64,000 nucleotides of DNA from Alicyclobacillus herbarius DSM 13609 (GCF_000430585.1 NZ_AUMH01000015.1:32716-96715), one strand, 5' to 3'. Shown: positions 36,877 to 46,045, counted from the first letter of the stretch. Numbers and translations are program-made. Notes: a model not told the origin generated them from the sequence alone.

Positions 36877-36905
36877 AGCGGGGATGGGGAATTATCCCCG
36901 CTTTC
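36877..36905. terminator. Terminator between thioesterase operon and gatD
   Basis: AGCGGGGAT (36877-36885) pairs perfectly with ATCCCCGCT (36894-36902), followed by TTCG. It lies 22 bases after the thioesterase stop and 5 before the convergent gatD stop. Confidence 0.65.
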
Positions 36906-36909
36906 GCCT

Positions 36910-37644
36910 TCAGCCCGTCGGCAGGTCCAAGCGTCGCGAGAGGAATGCGTGATGAGCCGCCATCTCGAAGGCATCGTCGAGGGGAGCTAGTGTGGCCCGA
37001 ATCCCGGCATAATCCAATGCCAGCTGTAACATATGGTCGGCCAGGCGGGGATTCTTGGGCAACAGCGGACCGTGGATGTATGTCCCGATGACGTTCTGAT
37101 ATCGAACCCCTTCCTTACCGTCACGGCCGTTGTTCCCGTGCCCTTTCAACACCGTCCCAAGCGGCTCATGGCCGTGTCGCGTGCGCCCGCCGTGGTTCTC
37201 AAACCCGACAATCGTGCCCAACTCAGGCCCGGCGTCAATCGCGATGTTGCCGATGAGACGAGGCCCATCCGCTTTCGTGACTAGGTCCAAGAGTTCCAGT
37301 CCGGCGACCTTTCGTCCGTCAGGCAGTTGGTAATACTCGCCGAGGAGTTGATAGCCTCCGCAGACGGCCAAAACGGGCAAGCCGGCGTGGACGGCTTGGC
37401 GCCACTCCAGCTTGTTCTTTCCTAAGGTCTTCGCCACCAGTTCCTGTTCCCGGTCCGATCCGCCCCCCAACAGAACCAGGTGATACTGTTCGAGCCTCGG
37501 CTCTTCTCCAGATGGAACCGGGATGACTTCTGTCTCAATCCCTCGCCACCGGCAGCGCTGGACCAGAACACGGATGTTGCCCTTATCCGCGTACAAATTC
37601 AACAGGTCAGGATACAGATGTGCGATACGCAGTTTCGTGGGCAT
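36910..37644 (-). CDS. gatD: Lipid II isoglutaminyl synthase, glutaminase subunit GatD
   Basis: A 244-residue class-I glutamine amidotransferase of the CobB/CobQ type. Nucleophile Cys is in VLAVCGGYQLLGEYY; the catalytic His is in IGTYIHGPLLPKNP. With MurT it amidates D-Glu at position 2 of the lipid II stem peptide, a step needed for efficient cross-linking. ATG 37644 lies 38 bases inside the end of murT with AAGGTG upstream, so the two are translationally coupled. This arrangement murT-gatD is standard in Gram-positive bacteria. Confidence 0.94.
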   Translation of the reverse strand: MPTKLRIAHLYPDLLNLYADKGNIRVLVQRCRWRGIETEVIPVPSGEEPRLEQYHLVLLGGGSDREQELVAKTLGKNKLEWRQAVHAGLPVLAVCGGYQLLGEYYQLPDGRKVAGLELLDLVTKADGPRLIGNIAIDAGPELGTIVGFENHGGRTRHGHEPLGTVLKGHGNNGRDGKEGVRYQNVIGTYIHGPLLPKNPRLADHMLQLALDYAGIRATLAPLDDAFEMAAHHAFLSRRLDLPTG

Positions 37645-38977
37645 ATGCGTTCACCTTTCGTTCTAAGCATTCGGCCATCGGGTACAGTGCCGTGTATGTG
37701 GATAAAACGTACACCGGAACGGGCCCATGTTCCTCGGCCAGCGCGAGCGACATATCTACCGCCAAATTGAGGTTCGGTTGCACGTGCATTTGGACCGTCG
37801 GGTAACCGGCATACTTTAATCGCAGGGCCATATCTTCCGCGCGCAGCCCAGTGGTCACGATGTGCACGGCCTGACCAGACTCCGCCAACCACTCAAAATC
37901 AGCATCCCACAACCACGAGACATCTCGACCGTCCGCCGCCAGGTCATTGATGGCGATGCAGACGACCTTGGGCTGGGCATCCTGACAGATGGCCTGCAGG
38001 ACGCTATCACACCCGGTGGGATTCTTAATCAGATTGAGAATCGCTTCCGGACGGGTCGAGAACACCTGCATTCGGCCCAAGGGGGCCCGGAAGGCGTCGA
38101 GCCCGCGCTGGATGTGCTCTGTCCCTAACCCGCACACCCGCGCTGCGGCCACGGCGCACAAGGCGTTGTAGACATTGAACAAGCCACGCACGGGCAGGCG
38201 CAGGGTGACGTCCGGCTGACCCGCCTGCTTCAGCTGCAGCGCCGCACCCTCCACGCGGGCGAGAAAGTCAGGATGGGGACGGAAGAAGTCGCAGTTCGGA
38301 CAGCGATACACACCGAGCTGTCCATAGAAAAAGCCATCATAGGCCAATCGTTCGCCGCATTCGAGACAAAACGCACCGTCGCGCATCTGTTCACGCGTTT
38401 GCGGGCTCAGGTGCCGTTCATCGAGTCCAAAATACAAGACCCGCCCCGGGTGACCAAGTCCAATGTGGCGGGCGAGCGGATCGTCCCCATTCAAAACGAG
38501 TACCGCCTCGGTGTCTGCCAGACCGGAGATGATCTTCTGCATCGTGCTATCCAATTCCCCGTATCGGTCGAGTTGGTCGCGAAACACATTGGTGACGGCG
38601 GCGACGCGGATGGGAAAGCAGGAGGCGACCAAGGGAAGTGTGGCTTCATCAATTTCCAGCACCGCCGTCTTCGCCCGCAGGCGTCCTCGCCAGTCGGCGT
38701 GTTTGATCAAGGCAGCCGCCAGCCCCTGCTGCATGTTGGCGCCTTCTGCATTGGTGATGATGGGACCTTCCTGGCGCATCATGGCGGCGAGCAGTTGTGT
38801 GGTCGTGGTCTTTCCATTGGTCCCGGTCACGACAATGCAGCGCTCCAGTTGTCTCCCCAATTTCATCAGAATTCCCGGGGATACGCGCAGTGCGAATTTC
38901 CCTGGAAAACTGGTGGCGCGGCGTCCGGCGAGGCGCAGGAGGAATTCTAAGAGCTTTCCAATCCAAATTCCCAGCAA
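37607..38977 (-). CDS. murT: Lipid II isoglutaminyl synthase, Mur-ligase-like subunit MurT
   Basis: A 456-residue Mur-ligase relative. ATP-binding P-loop VVTGTNGKTTTTQ (49-61), central-domain blocks AVLEIDEATLP and VTNVFRDQLDRYGE, an inserted Cys4 zinc ribbon (CLECGERL...CPNCDFF) known from MurT, and the C-terminal DUF1727 domain. It activates the D-Glu carboxylate for amidation by ammonia from GatD. TTG 38977 is chosen because AAGGAG lies 8 bases before it; the frame opens further to 39013 without a comparable signal. Confidence 0.94.
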   Translation of the reverse strand: MLGIWIGKLLEFLLRLAGRRATSFPGKFALRVSPGILMKLGRQLERCIVVTGTNGKTTTTQLLAAMMRQEGPIITNAEGANMQQGLAAALIKHADWRGRLRAKTAVLEIDEATLPLVASCFPIRVAAVTNVFRDQLDRYGELDSTMQKIISGLADTEAVLVLNGDDPLARHIGLGHPGRVLYFGLDERHLSPQTREQMRDGAFCLECGERLAYDGFFYGQLGVYRCPNCDFFRPHPDFLARVEGAALQLKQAGQPDVTLRLPVRGLFNVYNALCAVAAARVCGLGTEHIQRGLDAFRAPLGRMQVFSTRPEAILNLIKNPTGCDSVLQAICQDAQPKVVCIAINDLAADGRDVSWLWDADFEWLAESGQAVHIVTTGLRAEDMALRLKYAGYPTVQMHVQPNLNLAVDMSLALAEEHGPVPVYVLSTYTALYPMAECLERKVNAYAHETAYRTSVS

Positions 38978-39133
38978 TTTGTCCACTCCTTGCAGTCGAT
39001 ACGTCGCTCTCAAGGCTCATCCGAAAACGCAGTTCCTGGCCCATCCGGCCGCTTTCTGGATTATACTATATCATGGCTGTTGGTGGATGCCGGCGAGGTG
39101 GCTGGCATATGAGAGGAAAACGGAGGGTGAACG

Positions 39134-39640
39134 GTGTTCCAAACGACTGCAGTCGATACGTCATCCAAACCTGCGTTCTATCGGGATGTGGCGCGGCAAG
39201 TGCGCCACCTCGTCGAGGGCGAGCCGGATAGGATAGCAAACCTCAGCAACGTATCCGCATTGCTCAACATGCACATGGACACGATTAATTGGGTCGGATT
39301 CTATTTATGGCATCCGGAAGATGAACAACTGGTTCTCGGCCCTTTTCAAGGCAAGCCGGCTTGTGTACGCATCCCATATGGAAAAGGGGTTTGCGGGACG
39401 GCGGCACAACGCATGGAACCCGTGGTGGTCGAGGACGTGCTGTCGTTCCCCGGGCACATCGCCTGTGATGGAGCTTCCCGTTCTGAGGTGGTCGTGCCCA
39501 TGATTCGCGACGGTCGCCTGATAGGGGTTCTCGACGTTGACAGCCCGGTGGTCGGGCGGTTTGACGCTGCCGACGCGGCAGGCTTATCCGAGGTGGTTAA
39601 GGTTCTCATAAAGACAATGAATCCCGAACAGGCGTGGTAG
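39134..39640 (+). CDS. msrC: Free methionine-(R)-sulfoxide reductase (GAF domain)
   Basis: A 168-residue GAF-fold enzyme that reduces free Met-R-sulfoxide. The three cysteines of the family are present at Cys77, Cys87 (CVRIPYGKGVCG) and Cys111 (FPGHIACDGAS), closely matching the spacing of E. coli fRMsr. GTG 39134 follows GGAGGGTG. It is the first of three close genes on this strand with the Spx/ArsC protein and ThpR. Cytoplasmic; electrons come from thioredoxin. Confidence 0.94.
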   Translation: MFQTTAVDTSSKPAFYRDVARQVRHLVEGEPDRIANLSNVSALLNMHMDTINWVGFYLWHPEDEQLVLGPFQGKPACVRIPYGKGVCGTAAQRMEPVVVEDVLSFPGHIACDGASRSEVVVPMIRDGRLIGVLDVDSPVVGRFDAADAAGLSEVVKVLIKTMNPEQAW

Positions 39641-39665
39641 TAGAGGATGGGAGGCAACGAAGCCT

Positions 39666-40031
39666 ATGGAGTTTTACGGATATCGTCGTTGTTCCACGTG
39701 CCGCAATGCGTATAAGTACCTCCAGGAACATGGCGTGGAGGTGGTTTTTCAGGATTTGGTGGACAAGCCTCCGACACGGGAACAGATTCGGCAATGGGTG
39801 AGTCGGCTCGGTCAGGGAATCGATCCGTTCCTCAATCGCCGTGGCACGCGGTTTCGCGAGCTGGGACTGAAAGACGCGCGGTTGAGTGAAGACGAATGGA
39901 TAGAGAAACTCAGCGCCGACGGCAAGTTGTTCAAACGCCCCATTTTGGTTACGGATGAGGACATCATTCTCGGTTTTGACCGGGCGGCGTATGACCACGT
40001 CGTTGAGATGGAAAAGGCAAACGAGGGTTGA
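39666..40031 (+). CDS. Spx/ArsC-family thioredoxin-fold protein (YusI-like)
   Basis: A 121-residue ArsC-like protein with CSTC at residues 9-12 (YRRCSTCRNAYKYLQ) and the ArsC-family segments GTRFRELGLKD and FKRPILVTDEDIILGFD. It lacks clear signs of the Spx C-terminal region that binds RNA polymerase, and resembles B. subtilis YusI/YffB types; whether it reduces arsenate or another thiol substrate is unknown. It follows msrC by 25 bases and overlaps the next start by four bases, so the three form an operon with a redox flavour. Confidence 0.88.
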   Translation: MEFYGYRRCSTCRNAYKYLQEHGVEVVFQDLVDKPPTREQIRQWVSRLGQGIDPFLNRRGTRFRELGLKDARLSEDEWIEKLSADGKLFKRPILVTDEDIILGFDRAAYDHVVEMEKANEG

Positions 40032-40621
40032 AAGTGGCACGCCTGTTCATCGGGATTGATTTTCCACCGGCGGAGAAGCAGCGGCTGGGTCTATTGCAGC
40101 AACGGCTCCAAACGCTTGGTGTCCGGGCCCATTGGACACCAAAACGGTTGCTGCACATGACGGTCTTGTTTCTTGGGGAAACGCCGGAAACGAACGTCGG
40201 CGGGATTCAGCGGACGGCCGCAGAGGTCCTGGCAGATGAGAGACCTTCGGTTTTGGCGGTTGACCGGGTCGGGTTGTTTCGTCGCAACCGAATTTTGTGG
40301 GTGGGGGTCCCATCGGCGTGTGAGAACCGATTCGCGCGCATTCAGCGACGTCTGGCCAAACGGCTGCGTAGAGAGCTGGGGATGGTCATAGAGGATAGGC
40401 CGTATCAAGCCCACATCACCCTTGCCCGTCAATTGCAATTTCCCGTCCCACGGCTCGAATCCCACGTGATGGATGGGCTGCGATTCGAGTTCTTGACGAA
40501 TTCCCTGGTCCTGTTCGAATCGACACGGCAACACGGACAACTGGAATACGTCGTACGGGCGCGCCTGCCGATGCAGACGCCGCCCGGAAACGGTCAACCG
40601 GGGGCAGAACCCGGATGGTAA
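40028..40621 (+). CDS. thpR: RNA 2',3'-cyclic phosphodiesterase ThpR
   Basis: A 197-residue 2H-phosphoesterase. Both HxTx motifs are visible: LHMTVLFLGE near 38-47 and QAHITLAR near 132-139. The family opens 2',3'-cyclic phosphates on RNA ends and ligates tRNA halves in vitro. It starts with TTG 40028, overlapping the previous stop (TTGA); GTG 40034 is possible. The C-terminal 15 residues are a Pro/Gly-rich tail. It converges with the MBL hydrolase gene. Confidence 0.92.
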   Translation: MKVARLFIGIDFPPAEKQRLGLLQQRLQTLGVRAHWTPKRLLHMTVLFLGETPETNVGGIQRTAAEVLADERPSVLAVDRVGLFRRNRILWVGVPSACENRFARIQRRLAKRLRRELGMVIEDRPYQAHITLARQLQFPVPRLESHVMDGLRFEFLTNSLVLFESTRQHGQLEYVVRARLPMQTPPGNGQPGAEPGW

Positions 40622-40648
40622 GTGTTCAGAAAGGGGATAGATCACCTT

Positions 40649-41593
40649 TCACTGGTCGGCTGCACGGCGGCGTTGCTCATACAGCAACAATCCCATCGCG
40701 TCCAACACCATGTCGATATCGAGCACGCGGATGTCGCCCACAGTATAGCCTCGTTCGGAGAGGTCCCGGGCCACCCAGTGACGCAGAGCCGCAACCACCT
40801 CGTCCACGGACAGTTCGGGCCGGTAGAGGTCACGGATGAGGTCCGCCATCGCCAACGCCCCGTGCAGAGTCCCCTGAATCGCCTCCTCTTTTGGAGATCG
40901 ACCGAAATGAGTATGGTACACCCATTGAAATGGGATGTCTCGTAGCATGTTCATGGTGTTTTGGACCGCGTCCGGATCGAAATCCACGGGCGAGGTCGAA
41001 GGCATCACCCACTCAAAGTCCCAGCCTGTGAACAGGTCACGGTAGCGAATTCCCACCGCGTCCCCGGCGTACAGCGCGTCGGATAAAGGATCTAAGATGG
41101 TGAAGTGGTGTTTCGCATGGCCTGGGGAGTCAAAAAACGTCAGGGTACGCTGACCAATCGTCAAAGTTTCCCCGTGCTGGCGAATGAGGATCTGCTCGCT
41201 GGGAACCGATTCGACGCGTCCAAACAAGGTTTCCAGCTGTTCTCCATAGACTTCAGCCGCGCCCTGCCAGAGACGGGTCGGATTGATCATGTGTTTGGCG
41301 CCGCGGGGATGAACGACCAGTTTCGCGTTTTTCGCCTTCGCCATCATCTGTCCGGCGCCGCCGGCGTGGTCTAAATGGACATGGGTGACAATGACGTAGG
41401 CAATTCGCTCCGGGGTTACTCCCAGTTCTGCCAAGCCGGCGATGAGCCGGTCATGGCAGTTTGCGCAGCCGGTTTCAATCACGGTGACCTGTTCGTCGAG
41501 GATGACATAGGCCCCTGTACGGCCGCGAAGGCCTTGTTCCAATAAGTCAATCTGCCACACGCCGTTGCCCATGTCGACCAGGTAGTTTTGCAT
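40649..41593 (-). CDS. MBL-fold metallo-hydrolase
   Basis: A 314-residue metallo-beta-lactamase-fold enzyme. Metal ligands: THVHLDHAGG (HxHxDH), the later His in DSPGHAKHHF and Asp in YAGDAVGIRY, and a final His in VYHTHFG. The N-terminus VWQIDLLEQGLRGRTGAYVI is close to glyoxalase-II-like hydrolases of Bacillota. ATG 41593 lies 4 bases after the ftsW stop; GTG 41605, overlapping ftsW, has AGAAGGG close by and is the alternative. The last 80 residues are helical and may form a dimerisation or substrate domain. Substrate unknown. Confidence 0.88.
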   Translation of the reverse strand: MQNYLVDMGNGVWQIDLLEQGLRGRTGAYVILDEQVTVIETGCANCHDRLIAGLAELGVTPERIAYVIVTHVHLDHAGGAGQMMAKAKNAKLVVHPRGAKHMINPTRLWQGAAEVYGEQLETLFGRVESVPSEQILIRQHGETLTIGQRTLTFFDSPGHAKHHFTILDPLSDALYAGDAVGIRYRDLFTGWDFEWVMPSTSPVDFDPDAVQNTMNMLRDIPFQWVYHTHFGRSPKEEAIQGTLHGALAMADLIRDLYRPELSVDEVVAALRHWVARDLSERGYTVGDIRVLDIDMVLDAMGLLLYEQRRRAADQ

Positions 41594-41597
41594 CGTT

Positions 41598-43088
41598 TCA
41601 GTCACGATCCCTTCTGCTTGGTTTCTTGCCCTTGCGAGACTTCGTTGGGTCCGACTGACTCCGATTGCGCTCGCGCCATGAGACGATGACCGGTTCACGG
41701 GGGCCGCGTTCACGTTCACGTCGACTCAAACTGGCCGCCGTCTCCTGGCGGGATCGCCAACTTTCACGCCTAGGCGTTTCACCACGCAGCCGCTTTGGCC
41801 GCAGTTGTGTCACGTTATTGCGCGAGGGCTGCTTGCGGAAACCACCCGGGTACCCGGCACTGAAGGCGGGTGTCGTCCGCTCGAGGGACGGTTTGGCCTG
41901 TGCGCGCTCGGCGCGGACCTCATCCACCGCAATGACATCGGCCAGTTGGTCAGCTTCCGGTTCGACATCCAGGGTATAGCGCGAAATGTTTAACAGGATG
42001 CCCATCGCAGTCAGATTGACGACGAGCGAGGTGCCGCCGTAGCTGATGAACGGCAAGGGAACTCCAGTCACCGGCAAGAGCCCTGTGACCGCGCCGAGGT
42101 TGATGACCGCCTTGATGACAATCATGCTGGTCAGCCCAACGGCGACCAACGCGGAGAAGCGGTTGGGCGCTTTCCTTGCGATGAGAAAGCCTCTCCAGGC
42201 CAGCACGCCAAAGATGACGAGCAAGGTAGCGCCGCCGACAAACCCCCATTCCTCGACAAACACCGGATAAATGAAATCGGCTTGCGGGACGGGTAAGTAC
42301 CCGGTCTGGGCGATGCCCATGCCAAAGCCGCGGCCAAACCAGCCTCCGCTGGCCATGGCGGTCCAACCTTGCAGCAACTGGTAGCCTGTGTTCCCCTTAT
42401 CCGCGAACGGGTGTAACCAGGCACTCATCCGGTCGGATCGGTATGAGGATAAAAAGGCGGCTGCCACCATCACCGGCAGCATAATGGCCCCTAAGATGAA
42501 GAGTCGACGCAAACGAACCCCCGAGGCAAATACCACGGTGAGACTCGTTGCCAGCAAGGTCAAGGCGGTCCCCATGTCGGGTTCCATAAATACCAAGAGG
42601 ACTTCGATGCCAATCACAATCAACGCCGGACGCAGCCCGAGGCGAAAATCATCCAGGACGACAACCTTTCGGGTAAAGAAATATGCCAGGTAGATGACGC
42701 TCAGAACAATGGCGATCTCGGACGGTTGAATGTGGAACGACCCGCTCCCGAACCAGCGCCGGCTGCCGCCTGAAACGTGGCCGATGCCGGGGATGAGCAC
42801 CAGGGTCAGGAGCGCGAAATTAACGAGGAGTAACAGCACCGCACGCCGGTACCAGTATTCGTAGTGAATCCAATGCATAAGAATGGTGAGAATCACCAGC
42901 CCCATCCCCGCTGCCAGCAACTGTCGAACCGCCATATTGTCAGCGGGGATAGGGGTCTTGGGGTGGGATGCGCTATAGTGCAGGGCGGCCGGCATACTTG
43001 CTGAGAAAATGGTGACGACACCCACAGCGCAGAGCAGGAGAATGGTGAAAAACAGGACGTAGTCAGGTTGATGGCGCTGTGCTTCCAT
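41598..43088 (-). CDS. ftsW: FtsW/SpoVE-type SEDS peptidoglycan polymerase with basic tail
   Basis: A 496-residue SEDS-family membrane protein of about ten helices. Family blocks: GGSRRWFGSGSFHIQPSEIA, FMEPDMGTALTLLA, the extracytoplasmic loop HPFADKGNTGYQLLQGWTA and GVPLPFISYGGTSLVVN. It polymerises lipid II glycan strands for septum (FtsW) or spore cortex (SpoVE). The C-terminal tail, from about residue 385, is about 110 residues long and strongly basic (runs such as RRERERGP and SRKGKKPSRRDRD), much longer than in E. coli or B. subtilis relatives. The MBL gene follows immediately. Division or sporulation role not settled. Confidence 0.9.
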   Translation of the reverse strand: MEAQRHQPDYVLFFTILLLCAVGVVTIFSASMPAALHYSASHPKTPIPADNMAVRQLLAAGMGLVILTILMHWIHYEYWYRRAVLLLLVNFALLTLVLIPGIGHVSGGSRRWFGSGSFHIQPSEIAIVLSVIYLAYFFTRKVVVLDDFRLGLRPALIVIGIEVLLVFMEPDMGTALTLLATSLTVVFASGVRLRRLFILGAIMLPVMVAAAFLSSYRSDRMSAWLHPFADKGNTGYQLLQGWTAMASGGWFGRGFGMGIAQTGYLPVPQADFIYPVFVEEWGFVGGATLLVIFGVLAWRGFLIARKAPNRFSALVAVGLTSMIVIKAVINLGAVTGLLPVTGVPLPFISYGGTSLVVNLTAMGILLNISRYTLDVEPEADQLADVIAVDEVRAERAQAKPSLERTTPAFSAGYPGGFRKQPSRNNVTQLRPKRLRGETPRRESWRSRQETAASLSRRERERGPREPVIVSWRERNRSQSDPTKSRKGKKPSRRDRD

Positions 43089-43229
43089 GGGGGGTCACCT
43101 TCTTCAGCCAGGAATCGACATGGTCAAGCATTCAATCTTTGCATGTTCGACACGGGCTGAAGAATTCCCTGCCAGCGTGAGCGTGACACACAAAACTTTG
43201 CTTGTGTAACTTTGCCGTCGCTACAGGAC

Positions 43230-43502
43230 TTACCACCAGTGCAGGCCGATGGCTGTAATACCTAAGATGGCGGCGAGTGGAATGGCTACATGCCAGCCTC
43301 CCCCTGGCATCCCAGGGCCCCCCCAGGGCCCCATCGGATACGGGCGATACGGGCCGGTCCCAAACTGCCTAGGACTTGTCACGGCGCCCAGGATGATATG
43401 ATGTTTGCTGCAGTGGATGACGATGCCATGGAAGGTTCCGAAGATGGTATGGCACTTTACGGGCCGGCCAAGCAACTTTCGTACATGATGATGCGTGACC
43501 AT
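43230..43502 (-). CDS. Small Gly/Pro-rich protein with SH3-like N-terminus
   Basis: A 90-residue protein from ATG 43502, with AAAGGAG at 9-10 bases. Residues 8-40 (GRPVKCHTIFGTFHGIVIHC) have the alternating pattern of small SH3-like barrels seen in some spore-coat-associated proteins of Bacillota. Then comes a Gly/Pro/Tyr-rich stretch (TGPYRPYPMGPWGGPGMPGG) and a final hydrophobic helix WHVAIPLAAILGITAIGLHWW. I do not recognise an exact family. A spore or membrane-surface role is a guess. Confidence 0.65.
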   Translation of the reverse strand: MVTHHHVRKLLGRPVKCHTIFGTFHGIVIHCSKHHIILGAVTSPRQFGTGPYRPYPMGPWGGPGMPGGGWHVAIPLAAILGITAIGLHWW

Positions 43503-43653
43503 AAGCAATGGCTCCTTTCCGCGTTCGCCCTGCAGTTTATGGGGCATTTGCCAGTGGCGGCGCGGCGAATGCACAGATTGTTCACTGCACGAATCGGCAG
43601 GCTTCGTTATAATTTGGAGACAGAACGGCCTATCTCACGCGGATTGAAGGACA

Positions 43654-43671
43654 TGAAAGTGCGTGTCCAGA
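43654..43671 (+). repeat. Dispersed motif copy before rodA
   Basis: TGAAAGTGCGTGTCCAGA, continuing to the near-palindrome TGTCCAGACA (43664-43673), in the leader of rodA. Confidence 0.4.
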
Positions 43672-43701
43672 CAACCTCATAAAGGAGAAAATCTACATAT
43701 C

Positions 43702-44868
43702 ATGCAAAAGTTAGTTCGTCGGATAGATTGGACACTGATAGGGGTCTTGGTGGCCCTGGCCGCATTCAGTTGTGCCTCTTTGTATTCATACGCTGCCGCC
43801 AAGGCTCTACCGACACATGGGTTTCAGGCGGAGTGGGTCAAGCAGGCTGTGTTTGAGGTACTGGGATTTGCCGTCATGGGGATTACCACAGTCTTTTTGG
43901 ATTATCGGACCTTGCGGAAAGTGCGCTGGCCGTTATATGCCTTGACCACCTTGCTGTTAATTGTCGTCTTTAAGATGCCGCCAATTAACGGCGCACGATC
44001 ATGGATTCCCCTACCCGGATTTAACCTGCAGCCATCAGAAATGGCCAAAGTCACAATGATTGTAGTGATGGCCGACTATATGGCGAGAGTCGAAGAGTCC
44101 GAAAACCCGAATTACGGATTGCGTCACTTACCGCTGTTGGGCCTATTTCTTTTGATTCCGTTTGCGTTGACGCTCAAAGAGCCGGCCTTGGGTCAGGCGT
44201 TGGTCATGTTTGCAATCTTCATGACCATGTATGTGGTGTTTACGAAGCGTACTTACGTTACCCTGTTGACCTTGGCGCTCTTGGGATTGGTCATTCTGTG
44301 TGGAGTCGGTTTGGCCCATCCGAACGCATCTGAGCATTTTGTGAACAATGTTTTGGTGAAGCACCATTTGTTGCAAAGTTATCAAGCGAATCGTATTATA
44401 TCCTGGCTGGATCCGAACTACGACTTGCAGGATGCCGGATACAACGTGCATTGGGCGCAAATCGCCATTGGTTCCGGGCAGGTGTTTGGCGAAGGATGGC
44501 TCAATGGCACGATGACAGCACACGTTCCCAATCAGGATACGGACTACATTTTTTCCTTGATTGGGGATGAGTTTGGATTCGTCGGCGGAAGTGTGCTCGT
44601 CTTTTTGTTTCTCGTTCTCGTCTATCGCATGGTGAAAGTCGCCGGCACGGTACAAGAGCCGTTTGGACTCTATACCGTTATCGGGTTTGTCGGCATGTTT
44701 GCGTTTCAGGTTTTCGAAAACATCGGCATGGATGTCTATCTCAGCCCGTCCACGGGGATTACGTTGCCTTTCATTAGCTACGGGGGCAGCTCGTTGTTGG
44801 TCAATTACTTCTGTATCGGCGTGGTCGCGAGTATCGCCTTGCGACAGAAGCGACTCCGCTTCTCTTGA
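43702..44868 (+). CDS. rodA: RodA-type SEDS peptidoglycan polymerase
   Basis: A 388-residue SEDS protein with ten predicted helices, second of the family in the window. Blocks: GARSWIPLPGFNLQPSEMAK, LKEPALGQALVMFA, the RodA-type loop ISWLDPNYDLQDAGYNVHWA and GITLPFISYGGSSLLVNYF. It makes glycan strands for cell elongation. ATG 43702 has AAAGGAG 14 bases upstream, a long spacing; GTG 43663 would extend the protein by 13 residues. It runs opposite to ftsW, with the small Gly/Pro protein between. Confidence 0.92.
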   Translation: MQKLVRRIDWTLIGVLVALAAFSCASLYSYAAAKALPTHGFQAEWVKQAVFEVLGFAVMGITTVFLDYRTLRKVRWPLYALTTLLLIVVFKMPPINGARSWIPLPGFNLQPSEMAKVTMIVVMADYMARVEESENPNYGLRHLPLLGLFLLIPFALTLKEPALGQALVMFAIFMTMYVVFTKRTYVTLLTLALLGLVILCGVGLAHPNASEHFVNNVLVKHHLLQSYQANRIISWLDPNYDLQDAGYNVHWAQIAIGSGQVFGEGWLNGTMTAHVPNQDTDYIFSLIGDEFGFVGGSVLVFLFLVLVYRMVKVAGTVQEPFGLYTVIGFVGMFAFQVFENIGMDVYLSPSTGITLPFISYGGSSLLVNYFCIGVVASIALRQKRLRFS

Positions 44869-45013
44869 ATCCACCCTTACGAACACATCCTTCGCGAATA
44901 TATCGGTCGCTGGTCTTCGGCACATTCAGGCGGGAGACTTCGGAGATACTACCCTCGTCGATTCCCACCGCTCAGGGGAGACAAGCATCTTTGCAGGCGG
45001 GAGGCGAGGGCAC

Positions 45014-45340
45014 TTGTTTTATTTGCGGGGGATACCTGTACGTGAGATTCATGGACTTCCATATGCGGTTCATCAGGTGGGAGATGGCCTGTGGCAGATT
45101 GTGATTGAAAATTGCCCCCGGTACCCGAGCGGTTACACCTTCCACTCCGTCTACCATTCGCAAGAAGAGGCCTTGCAGGCCTTGGCGGATTGGCCGGGCA
45201 GCGAGAGGCCAAGCGGCCGAGGGACGAAGGCTCATTCTGCGAACTCGGATCAATGGGCCGGAGATGACACGGGCGTGATGGCATGGTTGGCGGAACCGCA
45301 AGTGGATGCGGAGCACGACAAAACAGGTCGACCATCCTAG
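45014..45340 (+). CDS. Hypothetical protein, 108 residues
   Basis: A soluble-looking protein starting at TTG 45014 with GGGAGG 9 bases before it. The N-terminal 60 residues (IPVREIHGLPYAVHQVGDGL, then WQIVIENCPRYPSGYTFHSV) look like a compact beta-strand domain; the rest is acidic and polar. No family recognised. The longer open frame running back into rodA is not used because it has no start signal. Convergent with a secreted-protein gene and separated from it by a hairpin. Confidence 0.5.
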   Translation: MFYLRGIPVREIHGLPYAVHQVGDGLWQIVIENCPRYPSGYTFHSVYHSQEEALQALADWPGSERPSGRGTKAHSANSDQWAGDDTGVMAWLAEPQVDAEHDKTGRPS

Positions 45341-45385
45341 CCATGAGGTCTTGTCAAAGGTATATAACTCAAGTAGGGAGAATGC

Positions 45386-45417
45386 ATGCGACACGGGGGC
45401 TCTGCCTCGTGTCGCAT
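45386..45417. terminator. Bidirectional hairpin
   Basis: ATGCGACACG (45386-45395) pairs perfectly with CGTGTCGCAT (45408-45417) between convergent genes, 11 bases before the minus-strand stop. No T-run. Confidence 0.55.
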
Positions 45418-45427
45418 GGTCGTGCAT

Positions 45428-46045
45428 CTACCGATTCGGGTCTTGCCAGCCTTCGCCCAGTTGCGAATTCCGGCGAAACTTGTCCACGAGTTCCACTAAC
45501 CAGAGACGATGGTAGGGAACCTGGTAGAGTACCGGTTCAATCCGACGGTCTTCCGGACCAATCTTGTACATCCAAACGGTCGTCTGAGAATCCAGGCCTT
45601 CGTGCATGCGAATTCCCATATGTACGGAATCACGGTAGCCGTTTTTATAGGCAATCACGGTGAGCTGACCGTGCAGCTCGGCTACCATGGGACGAAAGCG
45701 CGGGTTGCGAATAACCGGTGCATCAAACCATGGTGTATAGCCATCCGGTCCCGTGCGTAATCGCTGTTCGGTTTCCACAAGGACAACTTCGGCACCCGAT
45801 AAGGGCTTCAAAGTACGCCCATCAATGACCCGTACGCGCAGGCGTGCTGTGGGCCAAGGCGCGTATGGAGTAAACCTTGCGCCTGCGTCTGTTTGCGGTT
45901 GTTGAACCGGCTGGGTCTGTGCGGGTGATGTTTGAATCATCTCTGCAGCTTCAGCTTTGTGCCGGGGACCTACCGGACTCATCAGACAGCCAGCGGTGCA
46001 GACCACAAAAAGGAATCCCGCTAGTTTTTGGTATCTTGTTGCCAA
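45428..46045 (-). CDS. Secreted lipoprotein-like protein with carboxypeptidase-regulatory-type domain
   Basis: A 205-residue exported protein. The N-terminus KLAGFLFVVCTAGCLMSPVG is a signal peptide with TAGC as a possible lipobox. A Gln/Pro/Thr linker (30-55) is followed by a small beta-sandwich: LRVRVIDGRTLKPLSGAEVV is the entry strand of the carboxypeptidase-regulatory-like fold, then GYTPWFDAP, and VIAYKNGYRDSVHMGIRM. TTG 46045 follows GAAGGAGG. It sits 21 bases after the SpoIID-like gene on the same strand, so the two secreted proteins are probably co-expressed. No enzymatic motif; perhaps spore or wall surface. Confidence 0.72.
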   Translation of the reverse strand: MATRYQKLAGFLFVVCTAGCLMSPVGPRHKAEAAEMIQTSPAQTQPVQQPQTDAGARFTPYAPWPTARLRVRVIDGRTLKPLSGAEVVLVETEQRLRTGPDGYTPWFDAPVIRNPRFRPMVAELHGQLTVIAYKNGYRDSVHMGIRMHEGLDSQTTVWMYKIGPEDRRIEPVLYQVPYHRLWLVELVDKFRRNSQLGEGWQDPNR

